Below, in pieces: positions 1 through 6,035 of a stretch of DNA of 6,332 nt. Made by a program: the position numbers and the translations under genes. The stretch covers positions 1 through 6,332 of the forward strand of contig JAEZYW010000097.1 in NCBI GenBank assembly GCA_023418835.1, read 5' to 3'. The notes beneath the pieces are model-generated. The model did no database searches, was not told the origin of the DNA, and worked only from the letters and a program-made list of their open reading frames with translations. The first letter of the stretch is position 1. Each line of letters opens with the position of its first letter. This DNA is from Bacillota bacterium (lineage in GTDB: Bacteria; Bacillota; Clostridia; Tissierellales; Peptoniphilaceae).

Positions 1-195
1 GATTGAAATTCCAGTTGATGATTTAAGTTCTATTCCAAAAAATGTCGCTCTCCATACGAGAGCGTGGATTGAAATCTACATCAAAATAATCATAATCCCT
101 GCACATATAGTCGCTCTCCATACGAGAGCGTGGATTGAAATAGTTTGTGTTCTTGCATATCCTACGACCGCGTTGGTGTCGCTCTCCATACGAGA
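1..195 (+). CRISPR. Trailer end of a type I-C-like CRISPR array
   Basis: Two complete identical 32-nt repeats lie at 44-75 and 110-141. The last 9 nt of another repeat are at 1-9, and a shortened final copy is at 178-195. Complete spacers are 10-43 (34 nt), 76-109 (34 nt) and 142-177 (36 nt). Each repeat begins GTCGCTCTC, folds into a 7-bp stem (CGCTCTC/GAGAGCG) with loop CATAC, and ends TGGATTGAAAT. That pattern is typical of type I-C repeats, where Cas5d cuts at the base of the stem and leaves an 11-nt 5' handle; the 11 nt after this stem fit exactly. The ATTGAAAT end and the decayed last repeat both indicate transcription on the plus strand, with the leader to the left. No cas genes are visible, so the subtype rests on the repeat alone. 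Confidence 0.96.
178..195 (+). repeat. Degenerate terminal CRISPR repeat
   Basis: Eighteen nucleotides match the repeat perfectly (GTCGCTCTCCATACGAGA), then similarity stops. The 3' stem arm loses its outer GCG and the 11-nt handle is gone. A weak echo of the tail (TTTGAAAT) appears at 211-218, but in such AT-rich DNA this may be chance. Decay of the repeat farthest from the leader is common and marks the old end of the array. Only about 4 bp of the stem can still form, so normal Cas5d cutting here is doubtful. Confidence 0.9.
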
Positions 196-213
196 ACTAT
201 TATTAATTTATTT

Positions 214-241
214 GAAATTATACATTTATATGTAAAATTTC
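214..241 (+). terminator. Imperfect inverted repeat after the array, possible weak terminator
   Basis: The arms GAAATTATACAT (214-225) and ATGTAAAATTTC (230-241) pair at 11 of 12 positions around the loop TTAT, with one A-A mismatch. The downstream sequence is rich in T (TATATATTTTTATATTTTC). It lies between the CRISPR array and the next gene, where a transcription stop for the array would be useful. The stem is almost all A/T and therefore weak. It could equally be an operator or a chance structure in AT-rich DNA. Confidence 0.35.
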
Positions 242-265
242 TATATATTTTTATATTTTCTATTA

Positions 266-289
266 TTATGCATAAGCATTTGCTATAAT
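266..289 (+). promoter_or_regulatory. Extended -10 promoter and palindrome upstream of the AEC gene
   Basis: TGCTATAAT at 281-289 is a perfect extended -10 element (TGnTATAAT). No good -35 box lies 16-18 bp upstream, which is typical of extended -10 promoters. A perfect 10-bp palindrome, TTATGCATAA (266-275), overlaps the -35 zone and could be a repressor site. The predicted start near 296 would leave a leader of only about 11 nt, beginning at the AAGGAG ribosome binding site (296-301). This promoter would drive the permease and the alkyltransferase. Confidence 0.6.
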
Positions 290-306
290 GATTTTAAGGA
301 GAAAAT

Positions 307-1251
307 ATGCAAGATTTTATTAGAATTTTTGAAGTTGTTTTACCTGTGTTATTACTGGTAATTTTTGGTTATGTTGGTAGAAAGTTAAATTTATTTGATG
401 AAAGGTTTGTAAATTCTGGTAGTAAACTAGTATTTATGGTATTTTTACCTATAAATATGTTTTTTAACATTTACAACTCTTCTGGATTGGGTTCTGCGGA
501 TCCGATTATCATCATTTATGCAGTTATTGGACAAATTATTTTACTAATTTTAGCCTACATAATTTATAAAGGCATGAATTTTGACAATGAAACCTTGGCT
601 GTAATGCTTCAAACTTTGGTGCGTTCAAATATCGTATTATTTGGACTATCAATTGCTCAAAACTATTTTGATGGAGATGGTATAGCTTTAGTTACAATAT
701 ATATTGGGTTAATTGCTGCCTTTTCCAATGGTTTTGCTATCATAATTTATGAGGTTTTGACTAACAAAGAATCAAAAATTAACTATAAGAAAATAGGAAT
801 GTCGATTCTTAAAAACCCCATTTTTTTGGCTGCAATCCTAGGAATATTATTTAATTATTTTAGCATTGGAATTTATAATCCGTTAATGAAAGCGGCGGGA
901 GATTTGTCTTCTGTTGCCACTCCTTTGGGATTAATGTGCGTTGGCGGTTCTATGAAATTTACAGGAGATTTAAGTGATTCCAAGGCATTAATTACTGCCG
1001 TCATTTCCAAAAGTGTCATAGTACCAATAATTACCTTGGTCATTTTTTCCCTCCTTGGAGTAACTGGACCTGAGATGTTTGTAATGCTTATTTTATTTGC
1101 CGCTCCCGTTGCTGTATCAAGTCACGCAATGAGCGTAATTTATACTTCGAAAGGCGATTTTTGCGCTAAGATTATAGTTTACACAACGATACTAAATTCA
1201 ATTACAATATTTTTTGGAATATTAATTTTGTCTACACTTGGCATTATATAG
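307..1251 (+). CDS. AEC (auxin efflux carrier) family permease
   Basis: This 314-residue integral membrane protein has about ten hydrophobic segments in two halves, as in the AEC family of bacterial permeases. Family-like motifs are FLPINMFFNIY (46-56) in the first half, RSNIVLFGL (106-114), NPIFLAAILGILFNYF (170-185) after the central loop, ATPLGLMCVGGSM (204-216) and APVAVSSHAM (266-275). The polar and glycine-rich breaks in the second half are typical of the substrate path. The length is normal for the family (about 300-320), so the gene looks intact. The start is set by AAGGAG five nt upstream. Characterised relatives move malate, malonate or other organic acids and amino acids; the sequence does not reveal the substrate. 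Its stop codon overlaps the ribosome binding site of the next gene, so the two are probably co-translated. Confidence 0.9.
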   Translation: MQDFIRIFEVVLPVLLLVIFGYVGRKLNLFDERFVNSGSKLVFMVFLPINMFFNIYNSSGLGSADPIIIIYAVIGQIILLILAYIIYKGMNFDNETLAVMLQTLVRSNIVLFGLSIAQNYFDGDGIALVTIYIGLIAAFSNGFAIIIYEVLTNKESKINYKKIGMSILKNPIFLAAILGILFNYFSIGIYNPLMKAAGDLSSVATPLGLMCVGGSMKFTGDLSDSKALITAVISKSVIVPIITLVIFSLLGVTGPEMFVMLILFAAPVAVSSHAMSVIYTSKGDFCAKIIVYTTILNSITIFFGILILSTLGII

Positions 1252-1255
1252 GAGG
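1250..1255 (+). promoter_or_regulatory. Ribosome binding site overlapping the upstream stop codon
   Basis: AGGAGG shares its first two bases with the TAG stop of the permease gene (1249-1251) and lies 4 nt before the ATG at 1260. A ribosome ending the permease would cover this site, which suggests translational coupling. The same arrangement, AGGAGG then ATTT then ATG, precedes the symporter gene on the other strand. Confidence 0.8.
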
Positions 1256-1259
1256 ATTT

Positions 1260-1721
1260 ATGAAAAAGTTTTACTATTACGAAAGTCCAATTGAAACTTT
1301 GACCTTAATTTCAGAAGGAGATTATCTAATTGGATTGAAATTTGGTAGAAAAGAAATAAACGGGGAAGAAGAAAAATCTGAAATAATTGAAGAGGCAATT
1401 AATCAATTGGAAGATTATTTCAAAGGCAATATAAAAGAATTTAATTTGCCAATAAAATTTTATGGGACAGAATTTCAAAAAAAGTGTTGGAACTCTTTGC
1501 TTGAAATTCCTTATGGGGAAACTAGAACTTATAAAGATATTGCTGAGACTGTGGATTGTCCAAAGGGATATAGGGCTGTAGGTCTTGCAAATAACAGGAA
1601 TCCAATTTCTATAATAGCTCCTTGCCATAGAGTTATCGGAAGTGATGGAAAGTTAATTGGCTTTGGAGGCGGACTAGACAAGAAAGAATATCTTTTAAAT
1701 TTGGAAAAAGAGAATAAGTAA
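1260..1721 (+). CDS. ogt: Methylated-DNA--protein-cysteine methyltransferase (Ogt type)
   Basis: This DNA repair protein removes alkyl groups from O6 of guanine (and O4 of thymine) by moving them to its own cysteine, a one-use reaction. At 153 residues it is standard Ogt size. A variable N-terminal domain (about 1-70) is followed by the conserved DNA-binding and active-site domain. The nucleophile is Cys122 in PCHRV (121-125). Other family residues are present by comparison with human AGT: Tyr91 in the helix-turn-helix (PYGETRTYKDIA), Arg105 as the arginine finger (YRAVG), Asn114 in RNP, His123 in the proton relay, the GFGGGLDKKEYLL segment (134-146) and Glu149. Nothing essential is missing. 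It lacks an Ada-type regulatory domain, so it is not itself a sensor. It follows the AEC permease by 8 nt; no functional link between the two is evident. Confidence 0.96.
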   Translation: MKKFYYYESPIETLTLISEGDYLIGLKFGRKEINGEEEKSEIIEEAINQLEDYFKGNIKEFNLPIKFYGTEFQKKCWNSLLEIPYGETRTYKDIAETVDCPKGYRAVGLANNRNPISIIAPCHRVIGSDGKLIGFGGGLDKKEYLLNLEKENK

Positions 1722-1729
1722 AATTTAAT
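1701..1729 (+). promoter_or_regulatory. Candidate promoter for the SLH protein gene
   Basis: TTGGAA (1701-1706) and TTTAAT (1724-1729) are separated by 17 bp and match the sigma-70 consensus at 4/6 and 5/6 positions. The pair straddles the end of the alkyltransferase gene, with a predicted start near 1736. It could give the surface protein its own transcript. AT-rich DNA yields such matches easily, so read-through from the upstream promoter is the alternative; no terminator separates the genes. Confidence 0.3.
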
Positions 1730-1743
1730 ATCGGTAAAATTTC

Positions 1744-1750
1744 GGGGGAA
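1744..1750 (+). promoter_or_regulatory. Ribosome binding site that decides a GTG start
   Basis: GGGGGAA lies 6 nt before GTG at 1757. No ATG is available nearby, and the next in-frame ATG falls inside the signal peptide. Starting at the GTG gives a complete signal peptide, so the GTG start is preferred. Confidence 0.65.
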
Positions 1751-1756
1751 TTTATA

Positions 1757-3343
1757 GTGATTAAAATCTGGCGCATATTTATTTGTTTTATTCTAGTGAG
1801 TTTTATTGTTTTTGGAAATAAGGATGTAATGGCTTTTGATTCTGATAAGAATTCAGATGATTTTCCAACTGCTGAGCTAATCTTAGAAGATGAGAAAGTT
1901 TGTATTAAAATTAATGATCCAAAATTTATGGTATTACAAATTCATACTGAAGCCGTAGCTAGATTCGAAAACAAAGAAATGAGATGGAATTTAACAGGAA
2001 CTTCATCAATGATGAAATTTAAATTGGATTATCCAAATTATACCTTTAAAGGCGGAACTAAGATCACCATGTCCTTTTATAAAGGAGGGGTCTTACTTTC
2101 AAATCCCATTATAGTTTACTATCCTGCTGAGAAATCGGAGCTTAAAGAATTAGTGGATAATTATGAAAATGTGAAACAATCTTTCAAGTATATCAATGCA
2201 TCTGAGGACAAGAAATTATCTTATGATAATGCAGTTTCAAATGGAATCGAGATTTTAAATAAAGAAAGTTCTACTCAAGAAAGTGTAAATATAGCGATAT
2301 TAAATATTAAAGAGTCCTTTTCTTCACTAGACGGAAAGGAAATACCTGAAATTGAAAAAAGTCTATTGGAATCATTAATTAAAGAAAAAGAGGAAATTAA
2401 AGAATCAGAAAATTACATATATTCTTCTGAGGATGCGAAATTTAACTATGATAAAGCAATCGAAAAAGGAGAAAACATTTTAAGGGATATAGAAGCTTGT
2501 CAAAAAGATATAGACGGTTGCATCGAAGAAATTCTACAATGTAAAGAAAATTTAATAAAGGAAATAGAACTTCCAGAAGAACCCATTGAAGAACCGGAGT
2601 TCCCAGAGGAAGATCCCATTGATGAGCCAGAAACTCCCGAAGAAGACCACAGTGATGAGATTATAGAAAAACCTCTTAAACCTATAGAAAAACCTGATTA
2701 CATATTATATGGTCCGAAGGCATTAGATTTGATTTTTTCAGTTAATGCTTCTTCTGAAGAATTTCCCAAAGAGAAAGAACCAACTGAAATTTATAATTCT
2801 AGAAAGTCGTTTATAAAGGGATATCCTGATAACACATTTAGACCTGAAGGAAAGATTACTAGGGCTGAAACTGCAGCGATGATTGCAAGGCTCTTGGACA
2901 TTTCTGAAACTAAAAATCTGGGAAAAGATTTTGTGGATTTAAAAGATGATTGGTATAGTGAAGAAATCAATTTAATTATAAACGCAGGGATTATGAAAGG
3001 CTACAGTGATGGATCCTTTAGACCAGATTTGCCAATAACAAGAGGTGAATTTGTTAAAGTAATTTCTGCTTTTGACAAAACAAATAATGAGATTTCTCCT
3101 TTTTTGGATATAAAAGGACATTGGGCAGAAAAAGCTATAAACCAAGCCTATGGTAACAATCGAATAAAGGGTTATCCAGATGGGGAATTTAAAGCCGACA
3201 ATCCAATTACTAGAGCTGAAGCAGTAACTGTATTAAATAGAGTTTTCAATATAGAAGACAATCTGGAAAGTGAAAACGCAATTTTTAATGACCTAAGCCC
3301 CGAACATTGGGCTTATTATGAAATTATCAAAGCGGTGAATTAA
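1757..3343 (+). CDS. Secreted cell-wall protein with FIVAR-like repeats and three SLH repeats
   Basis: This 528-residue exported protein is probably held on the cell wall. Residues 1-26 form a signal peptide: basic start, hydrophobic core, likely cut after VMA (24-26). Residues about 37-123 form a presumably beta-rich domain that I do not recognise. Two helical repeats follow at 128-192 and 203-267, each with the pattern YIxxSEDxKxxYDxAxxxG; they resemble FIVAR-type modules. An acidic, proline-rich linker covers 271-313. The C-terminus carries SLH repeats with ITRAE/ITRGE motifs at 367-371, 427-431 and 484-488; SLH repeats bind pyruvylated secondary wall polymer. The array starts with the second half of an SLH unit and ends with a first half (FNDLSPEHWAYYEIIKAVN), so it is out of phase with the usual unit. 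The ligand or role of the N-terminal part is unknown; adhesion or wall structure is a guess. Confidence 0.92.
   Translation: MIKIWRIFICFILVSFIVFGNKDVMAFDSDKNSDDFPTAELILEDEKVCIKINDPKFMVLQIHTEAVARFENKEMRWNLTGTSSMMKFKLDYPNYTFKGGTKITMSFYKGGVLLSNPIIVYYPAEKSELKELVDNYENVKQSFKYINASEDKKLSYDNAVSNGIEILNKESSTQESVNIAILNIKESFSSLDGKEIPEIEKSLLESLIKEKEEIKESENYIYSSEDAKFNYDKAIEKGENILRDIEACQKDIDGCIEEILQCKENLIKEIELPEEPIEEPEFPEEDPIDEPETPEEDHSDEIIEKPLKPIEKPDYILYGPKALDLIFSVNASSEEFPKEKEPTEIYNSRKSFIKGYPDNTFRPEGKITRAETAAMIARLLDISETKNLGKDFVDLKDDWYSEEINLIINAGIMKGYSDGSFRPDLPITRGEFVKVISAFDKTNNEISPFLDIKGHWAEKAINQAYGNNRIKGYPDGEFKADNPITRAEAVTVLNRVFNIEDNLESENAIFNDLSPEHWAYYEIIKAVN
2138..2557 (+). repeat. Tandem FIVAR-like coding repeat, 75-codon period
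   Basis: Residues 128-192 and 203-267 of the SLH protein align without gaps at an offset of exactly 75 residues. Shared positions include Tyr145/220, Ile146/221, Ser149/224, Glu150/225, Asp151/226, Lys153/228, Tyr156/231, Asp157/232, Ala159/234, Gly163/238 and Ile-Leu166-167/241-242. The DNA has diverged more than the protein, so this is an old duplication kept for structure, not a recent one. Confidence 0.8.
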
Positions 3344-3380
3344 AAAAAGCCTTCTTAAAGAAATTTTCTTTGAGAAGGCT
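3342..3380 (-). terminator. Intrinsic terminator between convergent genes, strongest on the minus strand
   Basis: AGCCTTCT (3348-3355) pairs with AGAAGGCT (3373-3380), and the stem continues inward as AAAGA/TCTTT around a 5-nt loop. Read on the minus strand, the stem is followed by six or seven T residues (complement of the A run 3342-3348), so it ends the cysteine desulfidase transcript. Read on the plus strand, the stem is slightly better because of a G-U pair at 3356/3372, but the following T run is poor. It probably also stops the SLH transcript less efficiently. The A run directly follows and partly overlaps the SLH gene's stop codon. Confidence 0.88.
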
Positions 3381-3387
3381 ATTAAAA

Positions 3388-4638
3388 TTAATTTTCAGTT
3401 TTTTTTAACATCTCTTCTAATACCACTTCGTCTGTGGTTTTCATACCACATTTTGCAATGTTTCCAATGGTTATTATTGTTTCGTCTAAATTTGATTTCA
3501 CAATTCCGTCGCCTGCTTCAAAATCTTCATTTGCCAAAGCCTGTCTGTAAGATAAAGAAGCGTTTCTTATGCTAGATGCAATCTTACTAGCACATGAAGG
3601 TTTTGCTCCGTCACAAATCATTCCTGAATTTGTTGCCAGTGCGTTGGAAATTGTTCCTTCCAATACTTCTTTTGATTCATCTTCTAAAAATCCTATTCCT
3701 GCAATTGCACTGGAAGCTGCAGAAACGACTCCACAATAAGCTGACAATTTTCCTATTCTCTCTTTAATGTATAAAGACATTAAATTGGAAAAAATTAAAG
3801 CTCTGTATAGTTTTTCTTCAGAAACATTGTGGTCTTTTGCATAAACAATTATTGGTACTGCCGTAGTAATCCCTTGGTTTCCGCTTCCAGAGTTTATAAC
3901 AACGGGCATCTCACAACCGCTCATTCTTGCATCTGAACCTGCAGCGGCATAAGCAGCCAATTTATCAAAATAATCTTTACTTTCCATTCCCAAAATTACA
4001 GATCCTATATTGGAACCCCAGTCATTTTCTAGGCCCTCTTTTGCAATGTTTAGATTGTAATTAATTTGAGTGTCTAAGATCTCTTTAATCTCGCTATAAT
4101 CTGCTGTTTTTGCAAAATCGTAAATTTTATCAAATGATAAGTCTATACTTCGTTCTTCTTCAGTTTCCATTTCTTTTTGATAAAGAGTCTCGCCATTTTT
4201 TTCTATATGGATTACATTTGTATGGGAATCGCTAATGACTACTTTAGAACTAGAATCTCCAGCAAACATTTCCATATCTATATAAAGTCCGGTTTTATTG
4301 GGAACTAGGTTAATTTCTACAATTCCTTTTTCAATTAAATCGTCACAGTGTTTTAGTTGTGTTTTGTCAATAGTAGACAAAACTTCTAAATCTTTATTTG
4401 GATCTCCCAAAAGAGCTCCTGCAACAACTGAAATTTCAATTCCTTTTCTTCCTTCTGTACCTGGAACTTTTACGCTATTGGCATTTTTTATCATATTTCC
4501 TGATAAATTTGCAACTATTTTTTCTGGATCTTTTCCAAGTATTTCTTTACCTTTTGCTGCTGCTAATGCAATTGCGATGGGCTCTGTACAGCCAAAGGCA
4601 GGTACTAATTCTTGTTTTAAAAATTCAATATAGTTCAT
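3388..4638 (-). CDS. cdsB: L-cysteine desulfidase (UPF0597 / CdsB-CyuA family)
   Basis: This cytoplasmic enzyme of the UPF0597 family (E. coli CyuA, formerly YhaM; clostridial CdsB) splits L-cysteine into pyruvate, ammonia and sulfide using a [4Fe-4S] cluster and no PLP. At 416 residues it is close to the family length. The conserved N-terminal FGCTEP motif holds Cys17, the presumed catalytic cysteine. Cys302 (YCGVVSA), Cys342 and Cys349 (ICDGAKPSCASK) have the spacing expected for the three cluster ligands. Other family signatures are GNMIKNANSVKVPGT (47-61), NSGSGNQG (249-256) and NALATNSGMICDGAK (332-346). AAAGGA lies six nt before the ATG. The symporter gene ends 12 nt upstream, so both are in one operon. 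Regulation is predicted by the sigma-54 promoter ahead of that gene. Related iron-sulfur L-serine dehydratases are the main alternative activity, and some side activity on serine is possible. Confidence 0.9.
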   Translation of the reverse strand: MNYIEFLKQELVPAFGCTEPIAIALAAAKGKEILGKDPEKIVANLSGNMIKNANSVKVPGTEGRKGIEISVVAGALLGDPNKDLEVLSTIDKTQLKHCDDLIEKGIVEINLVPNKTGLYIDMEMFAGDSSSKVVISDSHTNVIHIEKNGETLYQKEMETEEERSIDLSFDKIYDFAKTADYSEIKEILDTQINYNLNIAKEGLENDWGSNIGSVILGMESKDYFDKLAAYAAAGSDARMSGCEMPVVINSGSGNQGITTAVPIIVYAKDHNVSEEKLYRALIFSNLMSLYIKERIGKLSAYCGVVSAASSAIAGIGFLEDESKEVLEGTISNALATNSGMICDGAKPSCASKIASSIRNASLSYRQALANEDFEAGDGIVKSNLDETIITIGNIAKCGMKTTDEVVLEEMLKKTEN

Positions 4639-4650
4639 AATTTTTCCTTT

Positions 4651-5862
4651 CTATATTACATCCTCATGTGGCATATAAGGAGGGTTATTTCCTCTACCAG
4701 GAACTTTATTAAATAGTCCTGTTACCATAAGTGCGATAGCTCCATCGCCTGTAACGTTGCAAGCTGTTCCGAAACTGTCTTGCAAAGCAAATATTGAAAG
4801 CATAAGTGCTGTTCCGGTGTTATCAAATCCTAATACAGATATAATTAAACCTAGAGAAGCTACAACTGTACCTCCAGGAACTCCCGGTGCACCTATTGCA
4901 AAAATACCCAATAAGAAAATAAATAAAATCATATTTGATGTAGAAGGCATTTGTCCGTAAAGTATTTGGGATACTACCATTACAAAAAATGTTTCTGTTA
5001 AAACTGAACCACACAAATGAGTGTTTGAGCATAAAGGTATTGCAAAGTCTCTAATTTGCGGATCTAGTGTTCTAGCTTTACTTGCCGATTTTAAAGATAC
5101 AGATAAAGTAGCTGCTGAAGACATAGTCCCTAAAGCAGTTACATATGCTGGTCCGTAGTGTTTTAATACTTCCAATGGATTAGTTTTGGAAAGAGCTCCC
5201 CCAATCAAATAAAGAAGTGCCAACCAAATGTAGTGGCCTATAATTACAATTATTAGAACTTTAAAGAATACAGGCAATTCATTTATTATTACGCCTTCAT
5301 ATGCTAATTCTGCAAAAGTAGTAGCGATATAAAATGGTAGTATAGTAATAACTACTCTGTTAACAATTTCTAAGACTATGTTATTAAATTCTAAAAGAAG
5401 TTTTTCCCAAGATTCTGACTTAGTCCAAATAACTGCTAAACCTATAAGTATTGCAGTAACCAAAGCAGACATTACTGGCATTATTGGAGCGATTTCTAGA
5501 TTAAACAATAACTCTGGAAGGGCTTTTCCCTCTCCAACTACTGGTGAAATATTTAAAAATGGAATTATAACTCTACCAGCCATAAAACTGAAAAGTGCTG
5601 CTCCCACTGAAGAAATATAGCAAATTAACAAAGTTGTCGAAAGAGCTTTACCAGCATTTTCTTTTAAAGATACAATAGCAGGTGTTATAAAACCTAGAAT
5701 AATTAACGGAACTATGTAGCCGATTAAATTTCCTATAATTGATTTTATAGTACTAATAACGGTTATAACAGACTCCCCAACAATACTTCCTAATCCAATA
5801 CCTAAGATAATACCTAATAATAGCTTTAATAATAAGCTATCAAAAATTCCTTTCTTTTTCAT
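4651..5862 (-). CDS. DAACS-family cation symporter, probably for a neutral amino acid
   Basis: This 403-residue membrane protein has the glutamate-transporter (SDF/DAACS) fold: six N-terminal membrane helices, then hairpin HP1 with MSSAATLSVSL (247-257), TM7 (about 272-302), HP2 with GAPGVPGG (324-331) and TM8 (about 350-384). TM8 reads DSFGTACNVTGD (362-373). Against GltPh DMGRTMVNVTGD this keeps Asp362, Thr366, Asn369 and Asp373 but has Gly365 where Arg397 binds the side-chain carboxylate of aspartate. The TM7 motif NMDGT is HLCGS (282-286), so the sodium-site Asp is a Cys. I recall HLSGS variants in other Firmicutes members, so this is a subfamily trait. The changes argue against glutamate or aspartate and fit a small neutral substrate. 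As first gene of an operon with a cysteine desulfidase, cysteine (or serine) uptake is the best inference. GAGGAGG (5867-5873) precedes the ATG. Confidence 0.88.
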   Translation of the reverse strand: MKKKGIFDSLLLKLLLGIILGIGLGSIVGESVITVISTIKSIIGNLIGYIVPLIILGFITPAIVSLKENAGKALSTTLLICYISSVGAALFSFMAGRVIIPFLNISPVVGEGKALPELLFNLEIAPIMPVMSALVTAILIGLAVIWTKSESWEKLLLEFNNIVLEIVNRVVITILPFYIATTFAELAYEGVIINELPVFFKVLIIVIIGHYIWLALLYLIGGALSKTNPLEVLKHYGPAYVTALGTMSSAATLSVSLKSASKARTLDPQIRDFAIPLCSNTHLCGSVLTETFFVMVVSQILYGQMPSTSNMILFIFLLGIFAIGAPGVPGGTVVASLGLIISVLGFDNTGTALMLSIFALQDSFGTACNVTGDGAIALMVTGLFNKVPGRGNNPPYMPHEDVI

Positions 5863-5904
5863 AAATCCTCCTCAATATTTTTTTATTATTACAAATTTAT
5901 ATGA

Positions 5905-5920
5905 AGCAATTTTTGTGCCA
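5905..5920 (-). promoter_or_regulatory. Sigma-54 (-24/-12) promoter of the symporter-desulfidase operon
   Basis: The minus strand reads TGGCACAAAAATTGCT, a near-perfect match to TGGCACRNNNNTTGCW, with the invariant GG and GC exactly 10 bp apart. The predicted start is about 12 nt past the GC, near 5894, leaving a leader of about 30 nt that contains the GAGGAGG site. Such promoters stay silent without an enhancer-binding activator. A likely activator gene is divergent and adjacent, and palindromic sites lie at the right distance upstream. Confidence 0.9.
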
Positions 5921-5963
5921 TAATTAAATGGGGAGATTAGCCATTATTTTAAAGAGATTTTTA

Positions 5964-5981
5964 TCAATTTTGCATAATTGA
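5964..5981. promoter_or_regulatory. Proximal palindromic activator site (UAS 1)
   Basis: TCAATTTTGCATAATTGA is an 18-bp palindrome symmetric at 16 of 18 positions around TGCA. Its centre is about 80 bp upstream of the predicted sigma-54 start, within the usual range for enhancer sites. Its right half recurs 22 bp away: TGCATAATTGAGAA at 5971-5984 against TGCAAAATTGCGAA at 5993-6006, 12 of 14 identical. It probably binds the product of the divergent gene; that is inference from position and symmetry. Confidence 0.65.
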
Positions 5982-5988
5982 GAAATAT

Positions 5989-6000
5989 ATTTTGCAAAAT
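5989..6000. promoter_or_regulatory. Distal palindromic activator site (UAS 2)
   Basis: ATTTTGCAAAAT is a perfect 12-bp palindrome around TGCA. Its centre is 22 bp (two helical turns) from that of the proximal site, so the two would face the same side of the DNA. It is about 100 bp upstream of the predicted sigma-54 start and covers the likely -35 box of the divergent regulator gene. Binding here could therefore activate the operon and limit the regulator's own expression. Confidence 0.6.
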
Positions 6001-6020
6001 TGCGAATTCTATTATATTAT
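5992..6020 (+). promoter_or_regulatory. Sigma-70-type promoter of the regulator gene
   Basis: TTGCAA (5992-5997) and TATTAT (6015-6020) are 17 bp apart and match consensus at 4/6 and 5/6 positions. An overlapping -10 alternative is TATACT (6018-6023). The predicted start is near 6027-6030, only about 6-9 nt before the ATG, so the leader would be very short. The -35 box lies inside the distal palindrome. Confidence 0.45.
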
Positions 6021-6035
6021 ACTTTTGGTGATAAA

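Noticed and set aside
266..275. TTATGCATAA as a third copy of the TGCA-centred regulator site
   Set aside because: It shares the TGCATAA core with the proximal site, but lacks the AATTGxGAA arm and is not near a sigma-54 box; the likeness is short enough to be chance.
1326..1628. Minus-strand open frame of 100 codons inside the alkyltransferase gene
   Set aside because: It lies antisense to a clear Ogt gene with all catalytic residues, resembles no protein family, and is rich in Phe/Ile as expected from an AT-rich shadow frame.
3344..3387. Small RNA or attenuator in the gap between the convergent genes
   Set aside because: The 44-nt gap is fully explained by the shared terminator hairpin and its T run.
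4298..4640. Two plus-strand open frames opposite the start of the desulfidase gene
   Set aside because: Both are antisense to the conserved N-terminal part of the desulfidase and show no recognisable domain or convincing ribosome binding site.
4757..5620. Short open frames (4757-4960, 4823-5032 and 5378-5620) within the symporter gene
   Set aside because: They are out of frame with or antisense to a conserved transporter and look like its shadows.
5863..5904. T-box or other cysteine-responsive riboswitch in the operon leader
   Set aside because: The leader predicted from the sigma-54 start is only about 30 nt, too short for a T-box, and shows no conserved riboswitch elements.
5927..5945. 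Short inverted repeat AATGG/CCATT between the sigma-54 box and the palindromes
   Set aside because: Five base pairs with a 9-nt spacer is easily chance, and it does not resemble the two TGCA-centred sites.
6000..6035. Upstream TTG at 6000 as start of the regulator
   Set aside because: It is in frame but inside the palindrome and promoter region, has no ribosome binding site, and would add residues not expected at the family's N-terminus.
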